Below, piece after piece: positions 46,601 through 58,433 of a stretch of DNA of 64,000 bases. The translations under genes and the position numbers were made by a program. Numbering within the stretch: the first letter of the stretch is position 1; each line of letters begins with the position of its first letter. The stretch lies in NCBI RefSeq assembly GCF_963678635.1, contig NC_087062.1:35426052-35490051 (forward strand). The letters are read 5' to 3'. This stretch comes from Symsagittifera roscoffensis (Eukaryota; Xenacoelomorpha; Acoela; Convolutidae). The notes beneath the pieces were generated by a model, which saw only the letters and a program-made list of their open reading frames with translations, made no database searches and was not told where the DNA came from.

Positions 46601-49600
46601 TTCTTGTACGACTTCACAGCTAGGGGTAAAAGAAAAAGTGGGCTCTTTTACACTTTCTCCTCGACATTTCCAGTTTTTTTTTATTACATGTCATTATGGC
46701 TAAATTCGTAATGATACAATATTAAGTATAAAGAAAAAATCTGTTCATAATAGTAAGTTTGTCCAACATGCCAACTTTTGTTGCATTATGACAGCTTTAA
46801 AACAACTTTTCGAACTTGAGATTTAAATGTGGGAAGTGAAAAAGATCCTTTCGGAGAAAAAAATATCACGTTCAAGTTCATTGGATATAGCTTCTATGAT
46901 TGGCACTTGGATCCTGCATGATAAAATAACCAGAACACTTAACTTCACAAAAGGCTATTTAAGAAAATTCAGGTGAAGTTTTCTATTTTCTGCTAAAGAG
47001 ACTGAGCTCAGAACTGTTCAGTGCTCTTTGCACAACAACCTGTTTCTCTTCTTTTGTTAAAAATTCGGGCTTTTTCTTTCTAGGCAGAAGATCTGATTAA
47101 AATAATCAGAGGCCCAACCGGTATTCAAACTAAGGCTATTTTCCGGTTTTTGACTTTTTCTGAAACTCAATATTTGAAAGTCTATTTCAAATTATTTTTC
47201 ATATTATGAACTGCAATCAAAACATGTCAGCGCGAACAGGCGAACGAATTTTTACTTAATTTTTTACATGCAAAATGCCGTGTGAACAGTTTTTGAACAG
47301 CCTAATCTTGCGAAAGGGGGGGGGGGTAAACTGGAAAAGAGCCAAACTAACAAACTAGGTCGGAGTCTCGGATATCATCTACAACCCAACTATACACCTT
47401 AACAGACCATAAATTGGATTCAATAACAAAGCGAAATGGACAGGGAAGCGAAGCTTCATTTCGCAAACACAAGCGAAAACTGAGGAAAAATAATACTTAA
47501 AAGATAATAAAAAAGGAAGAACAAAAAAAATTTGAAAGAAATTCAATTTCAGAAACAAGTACCAAAATAAAATAAAAATTGTCTATTAGGGTAAAAAATG
47601 GTACCAATTAGCTTGTCTCTATTCATTTTAGAAAGATTTAGTGAAATCTATGATATTTAGTTTAACTGGTCGCGCTCACGCACGCAATAAGCACTAAAAG
47701 AGCGCATAAATTACACAGAGGCGAAGCTGCGCTTCGCAAACACTTGCGACAACACGACCAAAAAGCAGCTCTATCAAGAAAAATAGAAATAAGCCTCGAA
47801 TTTGAAAAAAAACTCAAGGGATAGCAAATTTGAGTCTCACACACTAACCATTCAGCCACGGATGCTTCAAATCCCCAAAATATAGCCACCAATAATGCAG
47901 CTACAAATGCTAAAAAATTGCCAATTCGATGCAGCAGAAGTAGCATCAAACACATGAAGATACCATTTTGCACGTGAAAAATTGCAAATCATAAAGCCAC
48001 ATTATGTATAAATTATGTATTTAAAAATTGCGAGATATATCGAGTTAAAAAATTTCTGAAATCAAGACTTTATTAGTTTTGTGCTGTTCGAAACAAATAG
48101 CTTTCTTCAGTTCTCTTGATGAGTTAAAAACGCATCAACTGTGTAAACTTATAACTGTTCGAATGTCAGAGCAGATGTTATCAATAAGCTGTAAAGGTGC
48201 AACTAAATATCAAAGGTGCAACCAAATATCAAAAAATCTTATTGCCAATATTTGCGACTTAGGTTGCGAAAAAAAGGAACTTGCTTCACAAGTGTAAAAA
48301 AAATTCACAAAAAATCAAACATTCAAGCCTAGCGATTAACAATTGCAGGTTTAATCACTTTTTATATTTGATCCCATAGCGCGAAAAATGCCCCTCAAAG
48401 AATTAAATTTTGATAAAGTTCCCACAAAAACTGTGCTGAAAAGAGCGCGACAATTTGTAAGCTCACTCGTGTAAACTCAACCTACTCAGGCGCAACGGTT
48501 AAGTACAAAACTTTAAACGCAAACGAAGTCTGGCACCAACCTAGATTTTTGCGAGCTTGATTTGGCATTTCCAGCAATGGAAAGTTATTAAAAATTCATA
48601 TATCTGGAAAAATTAAAACAAAAATTAGACACAGAGGGAAAACTGAGCGTCGAAATACTTCAAAAATGATACAAGAAAATTCATTAAACCCATCACATAA
48701 ATTGACAATCTTCGATTAGAAATAGCACGATTTGTTCGACTCTTCTTTCCAATATGATCAAACGCGTAAAAGCAAGTCTCTTTAAGCGCAGTTCACAGCT
48801 ATCGCTAAGCAGCTTCAAAAAGCAAATGCGTTGCTGTGACGTGTGCCGTCTAATCATGTGACACTTCAAAAAATATTTTAGTCAAAAAAGTTATAAAAAT
48901 CGCAAAATAGGACAAAAAATTCCTGGAACAAAATTACCAGCACCATTAAAAATTTCAAAGAGATCTTTTCAAATGCTTAAAAGAGAAAGCGAGCCAAACT
49001 GTGAGATCTAATCCGACAAAAATAAGTAGAAACGAAAATCTAAAATAGTAGAAAATTTCAACAAAAAACAAGAGGCTACTGGAATCAAACTTCGGGAATT
49101 TATCGTTTCAAGCATGGTTTTGCTATTGCAGCAAAAAGCACTACTTGAAATTGAAATGAAAACAAACTCAAAACGTTTCCAATAAACAACGTGAAAAAAG
49201 AACAAAAATGATTAAAAAAAACGGCAAAATTTCTTGGAACTCAATTACTTGCCCAAAACCGGAATACATTAAAATTATTAAGAAATTTTCAACTAAAAAC
49301 GCCTAAATTTCCGGCATATTAGGTGCTAGAATAGATCAGCAGATAAAAAAGCAGATAAACAGAAACCCGACTAAGGTTTTTTGACGCGCGTACAATTTTC
49401 CGTTTACAAAAAAAAACAGTTCATCGTTGAATTCTAACTATTGATCTTTGCCTTTATAGGCATTTGTGTAAGTTCTTCGCCACATTCGCGAAAAATTGTC
49501 TGGGTTTTGATTTCATTTGAACCAAAGGTAAAAATATTCAAGTGATTATGTTGAAATAGCTGTTAACACAAAATATATGTCTACATTCCGATTCAATAAC

Positions 49601-51616
49601 AAAGCAAAAAGAATAGGAGCGAAGCTTCATTTCGAAAACACAAGAAAAAAGTCAAGAAAAGTGACACTTAAAAATGCTTTCACAAAAATTTGAAAACAAA
49701 ATAAAATTTCCATGAATGTGGTTTGAACTTACATTTTTTTGCACACAAACCGACTGATCTAATTTATCAAGGTCCCAGGGGTCTAGTGGACTGTTCAAAT
49801 CTGGTCATCGGATATTGAAAATAACATTCCAAATCTAAAGTTCCGATCCATACATAGAGCCAAACTTCTATAAAAACCATGATTTCGCAATAAAGCGAAT
49901 CCATTTAAAGCAGTATTTGAAAGGTTTCAGGGTGGAAATTGAGTTTCGTTTTCAGGGTGGAAATCAAGAGGCATCCAAGCGACTAGTCCGACTCAATGCT
50001 GTCAGTCGCGCAGTGGTTGACATCCACTACTGCATAGTGATGGAGTTCCAGTTTTGCCACGACAAGATAACCAACAATCGACCTCGACCGGCCAAGGAAC
50101 TGGCTGACGTACTCAAAAATCATTTCAGCATCAGCCACCTGCGAGGAATTGCATCGATCGAAACAATGGAACAGTACACTATCGACCAAGAGTGGTTCTT
50201 TTCGAATTTCGCACACGTTCCAGTGGTGAAAGAGTTTGTCGAGAAATCCGAGAAGTCAATGTTATTCAAAGGTGCAAGCAGCAATGTGAAAATTTCTCAA
50301 ATTGCATACTTCTACACATTCAGCGTCTTCATCAAAGACTTGTTGAACATCAGCGATTTTCCGAATAATTGTCGGGGTCTATTCGAAGACTTACGAATCT
50401 GTTTCCAGATCGCTTCCACTCTTCTCGACCGTAATCGAAGAGTTCGGAAAAGCTCCAAGTCAAGTGGTGACTTTACAGAACGTCTCGGCAAGAAAATGGA
50501 ACAAATGAAGAACAAAATATCTGGCAACCGCGTAGCTGAAGAGCTTCCAAGCATAAAACATCAAAACTACGTTGCTCACTGCGGTCTGAAGAAACCAATA
50601 GACGTCATCATAGGCGAGGGCAAAAGCCAAGTTGAAATTAGAGCCGCTCTCATTATAATTGACAACGGGATGATCATTATAAATATGGGCGGGGACTTGT
50701 ACAAAAACAACTTCGACTCATTCATGCGCGAATTGGAGCCAGAGAAAAGTAGTCCCAATGCTCCGAGTAACCGTGCAGACGCCTACTTCTTCATTCCATT
50801 CCCTTTTCACATCAAAGCAAGGCAGAGTCAAAATAATAATAGTGTCACTATAACTGACATTTGCGGAGTTAGATCTTCCTTCAGCAAGAAACCTCAGGGT
50901 CCGATACACTTGGTGTTTCCCGAAGAACAACAGGAACAAGGCCGAAGAATTGTAAGTTCTCCACAAAATTTATCAACTTCATTGTCTCAGGCCTCAAAAG
51001 TAACAAAACAGCAACTGCCTGGTCAATCTGGAAAACTACAAATCCGGTCTTAAAATCGAATAAAAACTATGAACCTAGGTTCCATTTTATGAATATTCAT
51101 AATGTCTTTTGGAAACCAAACTAAGAAGCCTCCGAATCTTGGGAAGAATCATAGGGCAAGGAAATCGGAAAAATGAGACTATTAATGATATTTGATGTTA
51201 CTTAGGTTCCAGATGATACCGATGCCACCCGCGATCAATGGATGGGTTGGATTCAGGCCGCTATGCTCCTGAGAGCACGCGAGGTTACAAAGGTTTGTGC
51301 TTTCATGCCTTACAGAGGCGACTTCAGAACAAACATGCCAGCAAGACTTGACCTCAGCAACTCGCAAATCGAGTTCGTAACCAACAAATGGATTGAAGAC
51401 TGTAGCCAACTTTTCGGAATCAAACGCCGTGGTGCTTTTCTCTATCCTGGTTACAGGAGCGAGCACTTACGAGACACATTTGACCAGCAAAACACAGACT
51501 TTCAGAGACGTAAATGGTTCCACGAAGACTTCGAGACTTGGATACTCATGTTCGAAGATCTGAACAAACTAGAAGTTGAGGGCAACTTGGACGCTGTCAA
51601 GCCAAATTTTCATTGA
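43691..51616 (+). CDS. Unrecognised three-exon protein, possible C-terminal PH-like domain
   Basis: Exons 43691-44017, 49956-50951 and 51206-51616 join in phase 0 and encode about 577 residues. The first begins MQNARMLSLIKKETRNSLFK; the last ends in TGA. The N-terminal 260 residues look largely helical with many charged residues and no motif I can name; a BAR- or DH-like helical bundle is possible. Residues from about 310 contain VEIRAALIIIDNGMIIIN, resembling a PH-domain beta hairpin, and after the last junction DQWMGWIQAAMLL, resembling the closing PH helix with its conserved Trp. Codon use and GC match the other real exons. Further exons could lie in the 5.9-kb first intron, although phase and reading continuity do not require any. 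An AATAAA follows at 51712. Confidence 0.7.
47430..47500. repeat. Dispersed hairpin element fragment
   Basis: GCGAAGCTTCATTTCGCAAACACAAGCG at 47448-47475 carries an imperfect form of the hairpin, preceded by ATTCAATAACAAAGCGAAA. The same context recurs at about 49590-49660. Confidence 0.55.
47710..48300 (-). mobile_element. Hairpin-tailed tRNA-derived SINE-like element, copy D
   Basis: A perfect stem GCGAAGC-TGC-GCTTCGC lies at 47721-47737, followed by AACACGACCAAAAAGCAGC. The reverse tRNA-like block near 47820-47870 (CCGTGGCTGAATGGTTAGTG on the minus strand) has a lost B box. The body is shared with copies A and B (AATGCAGCTACAAATGC, AGTAGCATCAAACACA). The end is GACTTAGGTTGCGAAAAAAAG with ACTTG-CTTCA-CAAGT. 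Confidence 0.7.
49590..49660. repeat. Dispersed hairpin element fragment
   Basis: GAGCGAAGCTTCATTTCGAAAACACAAG, in a context shared with 47430-47500 (ATTCAATAACAAAGC upstream, AAGTCAAGAAAAGTGACACTT downstream). It lies shortly before the second exon of the 43691-51616 gene. Confidence 0.5.
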
Positions 51617-51711
51617 ACTATCAGCAACAGGAAAGAAATCAAACAAAAAGTAACCAGAGATAGTTAAGTACAAAAACACTAAGCATCAACCAAGCCTGAT
51701 CCATTGACAAC

Positions 51712-51717
51712 AATAAA
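51712..51717 (+). terminator. Candidate polyadenylation signal AATAAA
   Basis: AATAAA lies about 96 nt after the stop of the 43691-51616 gene, a normal distance for a 3' UTR. Confidence 0.55.
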
Positions 51718-54700
51718 TTTTCTCGAATGAATCTTAACTAACAAGGAAGTAAACACGAACGTAATCAAGTCAACAACCTAATCTTTAACAATTAATAAAA
51801 AAAAAACGTTATTGGAAGCTGTCATGGCTTATTCATGGGTAAGCCCTTAATGGATATTGTAAATAGATCTTAAAGGGAACAGGTTGAACAAACGAAAACC
51901 AGATAAAGAAATTTGATTGAGCGTAGAATGAAAAGGTGGGACTAGCTACAACAAAAATGGACGACATCTGACTCCTCGTCAAAATTAAGGGCCAGGAACT
52001 AAGGGGCAGTGGGGCTGCAGTCTTTCAATTCATTCGAAACAATTTAGAAAATAGAGCATAATCATTCACTGCATCAGGATAGCTACAACAGGCTACTCAG
52101 CCTAACAAGTAGCTACCCTCTGGAATTCGTTTCGCAATTATCTCACAAAAAAAGGTAACCTATGAAAAATCAGAAAAACATTTCTATAAGCTGAACAACA
52201 TCTATTAAATAATTTTCTTTGAGCAGCTGAAAAAACCTACAAAAATTAGTCATTGGAAAACATTTCAATTTCATCAGGTAAAAAATCTTTTTTGAAAACA
52301 AGAACTTAAAGCATTTCACTGTTTTGCCAGAAAAAAAATTCCATATATTTTGTCTCTCAATGATAAAATGGAAGCATACCATTTGAACTAAATCGCGCAT
52401 CTCTTCGACTGCTAATACTACTGACATTTAAAAAGTCATTTGGTGAACGTTTAAAATATTGAAAAACTGTTTCTTTGAGAAATAGAGACAGATAGACTTC
52501 ATGAAATGTTTATATTCCAAGATCATCAAACTTTGAAGTTACGCGTTCGAAATTACATTTGAGTAAAAAAATTCTTAGAATTCTTTTCTGATTTCCAGAT
52601 TTGTTCTAGTTGTGCTACCATAGACAAGGAGACCATACGAAAATGAAGGCGCTACAAGAGCGAAATAAAGCCTTAAAAACAACTTTCTTGAAAAAACTAC
52701 CCTGCCAATATACTAAACTTCCTTGAATCTGTTTAAATTTTTGAACACGATATCCACGCGATCTGAAAATTTTAGTTGATTGTCAATTTGAATCCCAACA
52801 ATTTGAAACATTTAGTAAAACTGATTTTTTTTCACCTGCTTGAGAAAACTTTTAAAACAAAGTGTTTGCCAAACTCTAAAAATTGCAATTTTAGGAGCTG
52901 ATAGAAAGCACCAGACATCGGTCTTCTTTAAACCATTACTAAAACAATTTTTCCTTACTTGTTTCTAAAGAATCAAGAAAAGCACGCCACGCATTTTTTT
53001 GCACCCCAAACTGAACTTTCCTCAAAACTAAAAACTTAAAGAATTGAATGATTAACTGTTTTTAAAGTCTCTAAGATATGCCAAACCCAAATTTTTCTAT
53101 TTTTTTTTGTTTTTGACATAGACTCAGAACAGCGTAAAATTACATTGATAAATGAATGCTTTTTACGAAAGCCAACCTACTGTAGTATTTATAGTATTAT
53201 GCTTTTTATGAGGGGCAACAACCTTATATAAAATAATTTATCTAACTAAGTAAGTTAATAGATCGATAAATGCTAGAGTTTTTGGTTCAATCTTTACGAA
53301 TAGCATTTACTTAGGTATTTTTAGAATAGAGTGGAAAATATGATATGGTAATACATTCAAAAAATACATCTGTAAAAATTGCAAAAGATACAAGCAAAGC
53401 ATATTGATCAATAAAGATGTTTGCAAAGTATCTACGGCCAGATTGATACTTCTTATAAAGTGATCAAAACAAGTAGAACTTGTAAAAAAAAATTTCAATT
53501 TGCCACACTAATTGATATTGCAAGCCAAAAAATTTCAATATCAATTTTTAATCAATGATGATCTGAGATTTACGGGCGGTAACTATATGATCAAGGTTCA
53601 TATCGCCAGCCACTATTGATTGATGACCACGCTTTGAACTCAAATCCGAAACTGAGTTTTCAAAATACACTGAAATTAGTTTTTTTCATTGATGGGGCGC
53701 GATACATTGAGCAAATGTTGACAAATCTGTTCGTTTCAAAATTCAACGGGTCACTGTCACTTAACCAAGCTGCACAAAGGTTAATGACTAGTGGCTGCCC
53801 TTCTAGTGATGCACCACGCAATTGTAGTTAGTCATGATGGCTAGATACGGAAAAACTGAACATTTGAAAACAGTATATCACCGCCGCAACCCATTAGAAA
53901 TCCTCAAAAATAACAAAAATTCAGTTTCTTTCTTCAAACCAAAATCCTTTTCTCAGATTAATTGTGTTGCTTTTCGTTGCCGCTCATATTATTATCGCTA
54001 GCATCGCCCTCATTAATAGTCACTTCCTAGGCGTATAATTTCGTTCGATAATTTGTTCCACAAGGCGACATAAATTATCCAGTTTCTGCTCTTGTAGTCC
54101 ATGTTGGAAGTTTGAAAGAACATGAGAGTTTGAAAGGAAAGGAAAGTTTGACAGGAGAACTGATAGCCACATTTCGTTTCCTTTTACCAGGCGTTGCCGA
54201 AGACAGCAAATATAGTTATAGTTTTCAGCACTATCAACCATATTAAAATTACTTAACCTTTCTGCAGATGCCTATTTGCAAGCTAGGATTGTTTGCCGCA
54301 AAACAATCGACTTCGATGATCATTTGGTTGTCATTTGAAGTCAGAACTAGGCGTTTATATCTGAGCCTGATTTTTATGACTTGACGTAAGCAGATTTGTT
54401 TTCAAGTCTACTATACATCATAATATCCCTCTCTTTCACGAATTTTCCGTTATCATGATCTTTACCAGCGATCAATTCGTCCCAAAAATTGAACGTTTTG
54501 TCAAACAGCGTTTCGTTGATTAAACAAAAATTTTGCCGTTTTAGGGTGCATAAACAAAATTTTATTGGCATCAGTATGCTCACGATTGAATGTACTGTGT
54601 ACTCACCTTCGTCAGACACTGCATGAAAAGTCAAACAAAGTAAAAAAAATCTTTCCATTTTGTACTAGTTTTTCCAGCTCGTTATTGTCTTTAATAACCT

Positions 54701-55870
54701 GTAATTTTCTCCTCTCGACGCAATAAGTTCATTCTGTTGGGAGTCAAGTTGTTTGATTACCACTTCGAGGAGGGATCGTACACATTCATATATTCACTAT
54801 CGTTGAAACCGATCATCAAAAGTTTCTGCATTAGGGTCATTTTATTTCGGTAGAAGCAATACAATTTGACTTAAAAAACAGGATCCTTGAAAGGAATTTC
54901 AGAGTATATCGGACTACTTTTAAGACACCGATATTGGTGCATGTCGAGGAGACAGACGCGTCAAACCAAAGTTTGCCCTTGCCGATTGGAAAGTTTTTAA
55001 TCGGGTGCTCAGCGAAGAACCTCGTACAAAGTTTGTATTGTAGGCATGGAATGGCAGATTTAATAATTTCGTGTCGACCAGGCACCCAGCCCTCCCAAAG
55101 CTCTTAACACGTTTCAAAAATAAGCAAAAAATTCCGAGATTAATGTAGAGAGACTGATGGACGGTGATATTATCACAAAATCGAAGCCCAAATATTCAAT
55201 TGCCAATAAGAAACTTGTTAAAACCCCAAAAATTACAATCTTAATTGAGACCACACACAGAAGTATATATAACTTAGTTCTTTGATTTACATATATATCC
55301 TAAAATTTCATAGTAAATTTGTTTTGATCTTTGAAATTTGTTTTCTGATGTTTCATATTTCTTTATTAAAATGTTGAACGCCTTCTGACTCTAATCAAAT
55401 TAAAAAAACCTTAATTTTTCCTATGATCTAGTCTCTGTAATCTAATTCGGCCGAAATGTCGATGGCTGAATTGTCTGAGTTTTTTTTTACTGAATCGTCG
55501 GTATTTAAAATTGGCTGAATTGTCTGTAGCTGAATTATCTCGCGCCACAAAATCATCCTATTTTCATTAAAAATTGAACAAACAAGCGTAGAGGTTTTTA
55601 GATATCAATCCAGGGTTGTCTATGACAGCTGGAAAGAAAAAAGTCTGCGCACTCAAAAAAATGATATCAGAAAAAACTATGTAGTTCAAATAAAAACAAA
55701 CATTTTCAACACAAACTTATTGGGATTCACTGACCATTGTTATTTCAGGCGCAAACATGCAGTAAACAAGACAGGCCGGCCGTCATTTACAAGCAAAAAG
55801 TAATCGAACAAAAATTTATTCCAACCAAAAGGACGTGAAACGATTCTTGGAAAATCTTCACTTTTGGGTT
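51718..55870. other. Intergenic stretch without a recognised gene
   Basis: About 4 kb of A/T-rich sequence. Short open frames (53616-53831, 54020-54241 minus, 54374-54658 minus, 54837-55085 minus) show no recognisable motif and no clear splice links. Base composition rises slightly near 54.0-55.1 kb, so decayed transposon coding sequence there cannot be excluded. Confidence 0.45.
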
Positions 55871-55876
55871 TTTATT
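55871..55876 (-). terminator. Candidate polyadenylation signal of TRMT10
   Basis: TTTATT on the plus strand (AATAAA on the gene strand) lies about 72 nt past the TRMT10 stop. Confidence 0.55.
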
Positions 55877-55947
55877 CAGCAAGTGTTCAATCAGCTTAGC
55901 TTTTGAAAGTACTCTTAATCTGATTATTCTTCGGTTTCTTTCATATG

Positions 55948-57280
55948 TTAGGTTTCAGCAGCATCGCCCGCTTTCAATTCCTCTTCATCTTTTTCTTGGA
56001 CTCCTTTTCTCTGAGGAATAGCTTCCCTCAAAGCTTCCTTCCACTCTTTTCCCAGTTCTTTTGCCAATAGAATCTCAAACACGTGATTAATAGTCAGCAC
56101 GTGTCTTGTTTTCATGTCAATGTGTTCCGAAATAGGGAGTCGCATAGTTTGCACTAACTTCTCAGTGGCCAGTTCATGACAGTGACCTTTGTGAGCGTTG
56201 TGGTCGACCAAACCTCCGATGACGTAATATCTACCATGTTCTATGGCATCCATGCAATTATCAGATTCTGCTGTTAGGTAATGCAGCTTCTTGTTTTCAA
56301 TCTAAATCCAAGTTACAATATTGTTATCTCATTTCAACTTCCGGTGTATATGCCCGAGCAACATGAATAGCTGCCAAAATTTCTTTACATTTTGAAACAG
56401 TAACAAACGTTCAATGTTTTTTGATAGTGCAAAAATAAATCATCAGAGAAGAATTTTTCTGAAAACTGGAGCTGCTTTACTCATAATTTGTTTATATATT
56501 CTCTCAACCTTAGAATCAATTCGGAAGAAAGTTCTATGCTGAAAAAAATATTAACTTCACATAAATCACAAACAGCTAACCCAAAAAAAAACGATTCCTC
56601 GGTCTATGTTTTGAAAATGGTTTAAAGATAATTACTTGCATTTTGAAAAATTCCTCGTACGGCTGTTCTGTCTGCGAAGACATTTGCCAAAACTCGTATC
56701 CAGGAGCGCAATGCTGAAACACTTTTTTCATACTTTCATCGATACCCGTCAGATGAATCTTCAGGGGTTTCTCGCTCGCCCTGTTGACCGAATAGCACCT
56801 ATGAACTTGTTTGGCTACCTTGTGAGCATCTTTTTCAGACATCAAAGCAGCAAAACTCAAATCAAACACAATGTTAACATCAACGCTTCTTTCCAAAGCC
56901 CCTTTTAAAAACTCTCGTTTCATACGTGGAGTTTGACCGGTTTCAATGGCCAATTTCCTATTTTTCTCTTTCTGTCTTAACTTTTCTTCAGCTCTTTTTT
57001 CTTTGCGCTGCTGTTTTAGTCTCTCAAATTTTTTCTGCTTTCTAATCTGTCGTTTCGACAGTCCACTTTCTGAGGGACTGGGCTTCCCTATATCACTTTC
57101 ATCTTCATGTTGTCCCAGTATTTGATCTTCGGTTTTCGCAGAATCAATATGATAGTTCTCAGAATGTTGAACCGCTGGATTTACTTCAAGCTCCTCTTCG
57201 ATAAACTCATCGTTACATACTGCGATGTCTTCTGCAATATTAGATGTTAAGATGCCATTGAATGCAACATCATCAGTCAT
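55948..57280 (-). CDS. TRMT10A: tRNA (guanine-N1)-methyltransferase of the TRMT10 family, complete
   Basis: SPOUT-fold, S-adenosylmethionine-dependent enzyme that methylates N1 of purine 9 in tRNA. Exons 57280-56636, 56538-56509 and 56301-55948 all join in phase 0, giving 342 codons; human TRMT10A has 339. The N-terminal ~75 residues are acidic. A strongly basic helix (SKRQIRKQKKFERLKQQRKE) follows, as expected for tRNA binding. The methyltransferase domain shows NIVFDLSFAALMSEKDAHK, then LHYLTAESDN, YYVIGGLVDHNAHKG with the conserved Asp, and RHVLTINHVFEILLAKELG of the cofactor knot. The C-terminus is acidic (KDEEELKAGDAAET). The middle exon is only 30 nt. TRMT10A or B type fits better than the mitochondrial TRMT10C; the A/B assignment is not certain. 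Confidence 0.93.
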
Positions 57281-57330
57281 TACCTTCTAGCAACAAAAAT
57301 GAGAAACTTAAAAAAAAGTTTTATACTCAG

Positions 57331-57347
57331 GCGAAGCGGAGCTTCGC
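57331..57347. repeat. Perfect GCGAAGC/GCTTCGC hairpin 5' of TRMT10
   Basis: GCGAAGC-GGA-GCTTCGC, followed by GACACTTGCAATATAACACA, lies 50 bp upstream of the TRMT10 start codon, in its probable 5' UTR or promoter. Confidence 0.7.
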
Positions 57348-57649
57348 GACACTTGCAATATAACACAAAAATAGCATTGTAAGCTAGTAGACAGAAACAA
57401 AGATGGAAACCATTATATCAAAGATTTCTTTTTAATTCGGGAAAACATAACTACAAAAACTTCACATATTTGTCTCGAAGGATGTTGAACTCGAGGAAAA
57501 CATGCCAAGAAACACAATCATCGCCGTTAAATATACATTCAAAATCTTTAACCGAGCTGCAAATGAGCCGACGATACTTATGTAGACGCCACTTGTATCG
57601 AAATAAAATGTTATCATTGACAACATTGAAGTAATTTTGAAAAATTGAA

Positions 57650-57735
57650 GTTTTTAGGCCCATTCCTTCGCAAATTTTTGAAAATAAGACGTTTTTAGGC
57701 CCATTCCTCGGACGTTTTTAGGCCCATTCCTCGGT
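57650..57735. repeat. Short tandem repeat GTTTTTAGGCCCATTCCTCGG
   Basis: Two exact adjoining copies (about 57690-57734) and one variant at 57650-57670, between TRMT10 and DHDH. Confidence 0.85.
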
Positions 57736-57899
57736 AAGCTTACAATTACAGAATGACAATCAATTACAGTTAAAAATGCTTAAATCGGAAAAGAGGTTCT
57801 TTTGAAGCAACAAATTCAAGCTTCGGTAGAAAAAGCGACAAAAATTAAGTTGACCAACGGTTGTCCGACAATTCATTTTTTCCTAGAAAAAAAATACAG

Positions 57900-57995
57900 T
57901 TTCCACCCAACGAAAAAAAAAACCTCCGGCCGGGACTCGAGCCAAAGACCTTATGTTCCGACGGTACGTGCTTTAACTTTACACCATTTGAGAAG
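57900..57995 (-). repeat. tRNA-like sequence, SINE head or tRNA pseudogene
   Basis: The minus strand reads GGCTCCTTCTCAAATGGTGT (A-box region) and then GGTCTTTGGCTCGAGTCCCG with box B, followed by GCCGGAG that can partly pair with the start. This is the most tRNA-like block in the window, but A-box spacing and the anticodon arm are poor. An A-rich tract borders it on the plus-strand left side. Confidence 0.5.
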
Positions 57996-58433
57996 GAGCC
58001 TGATAGTTTTCGAGCTTTCAGAATGAAGCAAGGTCCATTAACAAGATGCAAGGAATGTTGTTTATGGCCAAAAAAAAATTCCCGATAACAAGTACACTTG
58101 CTTCTCTAAATGGAAAAAATACAACTCAAGCAATCACGACAAGATATCTCCGGATTCCCAGGATATAAAGTGTGGATAATATAATTTTTAATGCATAACT
58201 CAAGTTATACAATAAGCATACTTACCACTTAAAAGGTAATCTTTGTCACTAGTAAATCGATAGAAATGACAGCTACCATTTAAAAAAATTCAAAAATAAT
58301 AACTGGCATATCTCAATAACAATATCTGGAATATATCAACAGCAATATCTCAATAACAATATCTGATATTCAATAGACACGGTACTTGAACTTCTGATCT
58401 TAGCAGCACCAACTGGAACGCCAATTCACTAGA

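Larger units (their letters stand above)
41620..47350. repeat. Cluster of GGCTCTTTTCCAGTTCCCC repeats in both orientations
   Basis: The forward motif GGCTCTTTTCC(A)...CCCC occurs near 41828, 44155, 44340, 44449, 44520, 45285 and 46640. Its reverse complement, GGGGAACTGGAAAAGAGCC and variants, occurs near 41632, 43440, 44715, 45205, 45475, 45607, 46830 and 47310. Several are preceded by TTGCATTATGAC...GTT(A)AAA. They look like ends of many nested non-autonomous elements. They lie upstream of, and in the first intron of, the gene at 43691-51616. Confidence 0.65.

Noticed and set aside
53616-55117. Small open frames between 53.6 and 55.1 kb as a gene
   Set aside because: Mixed strands, no motifs and no consistent splice phases.
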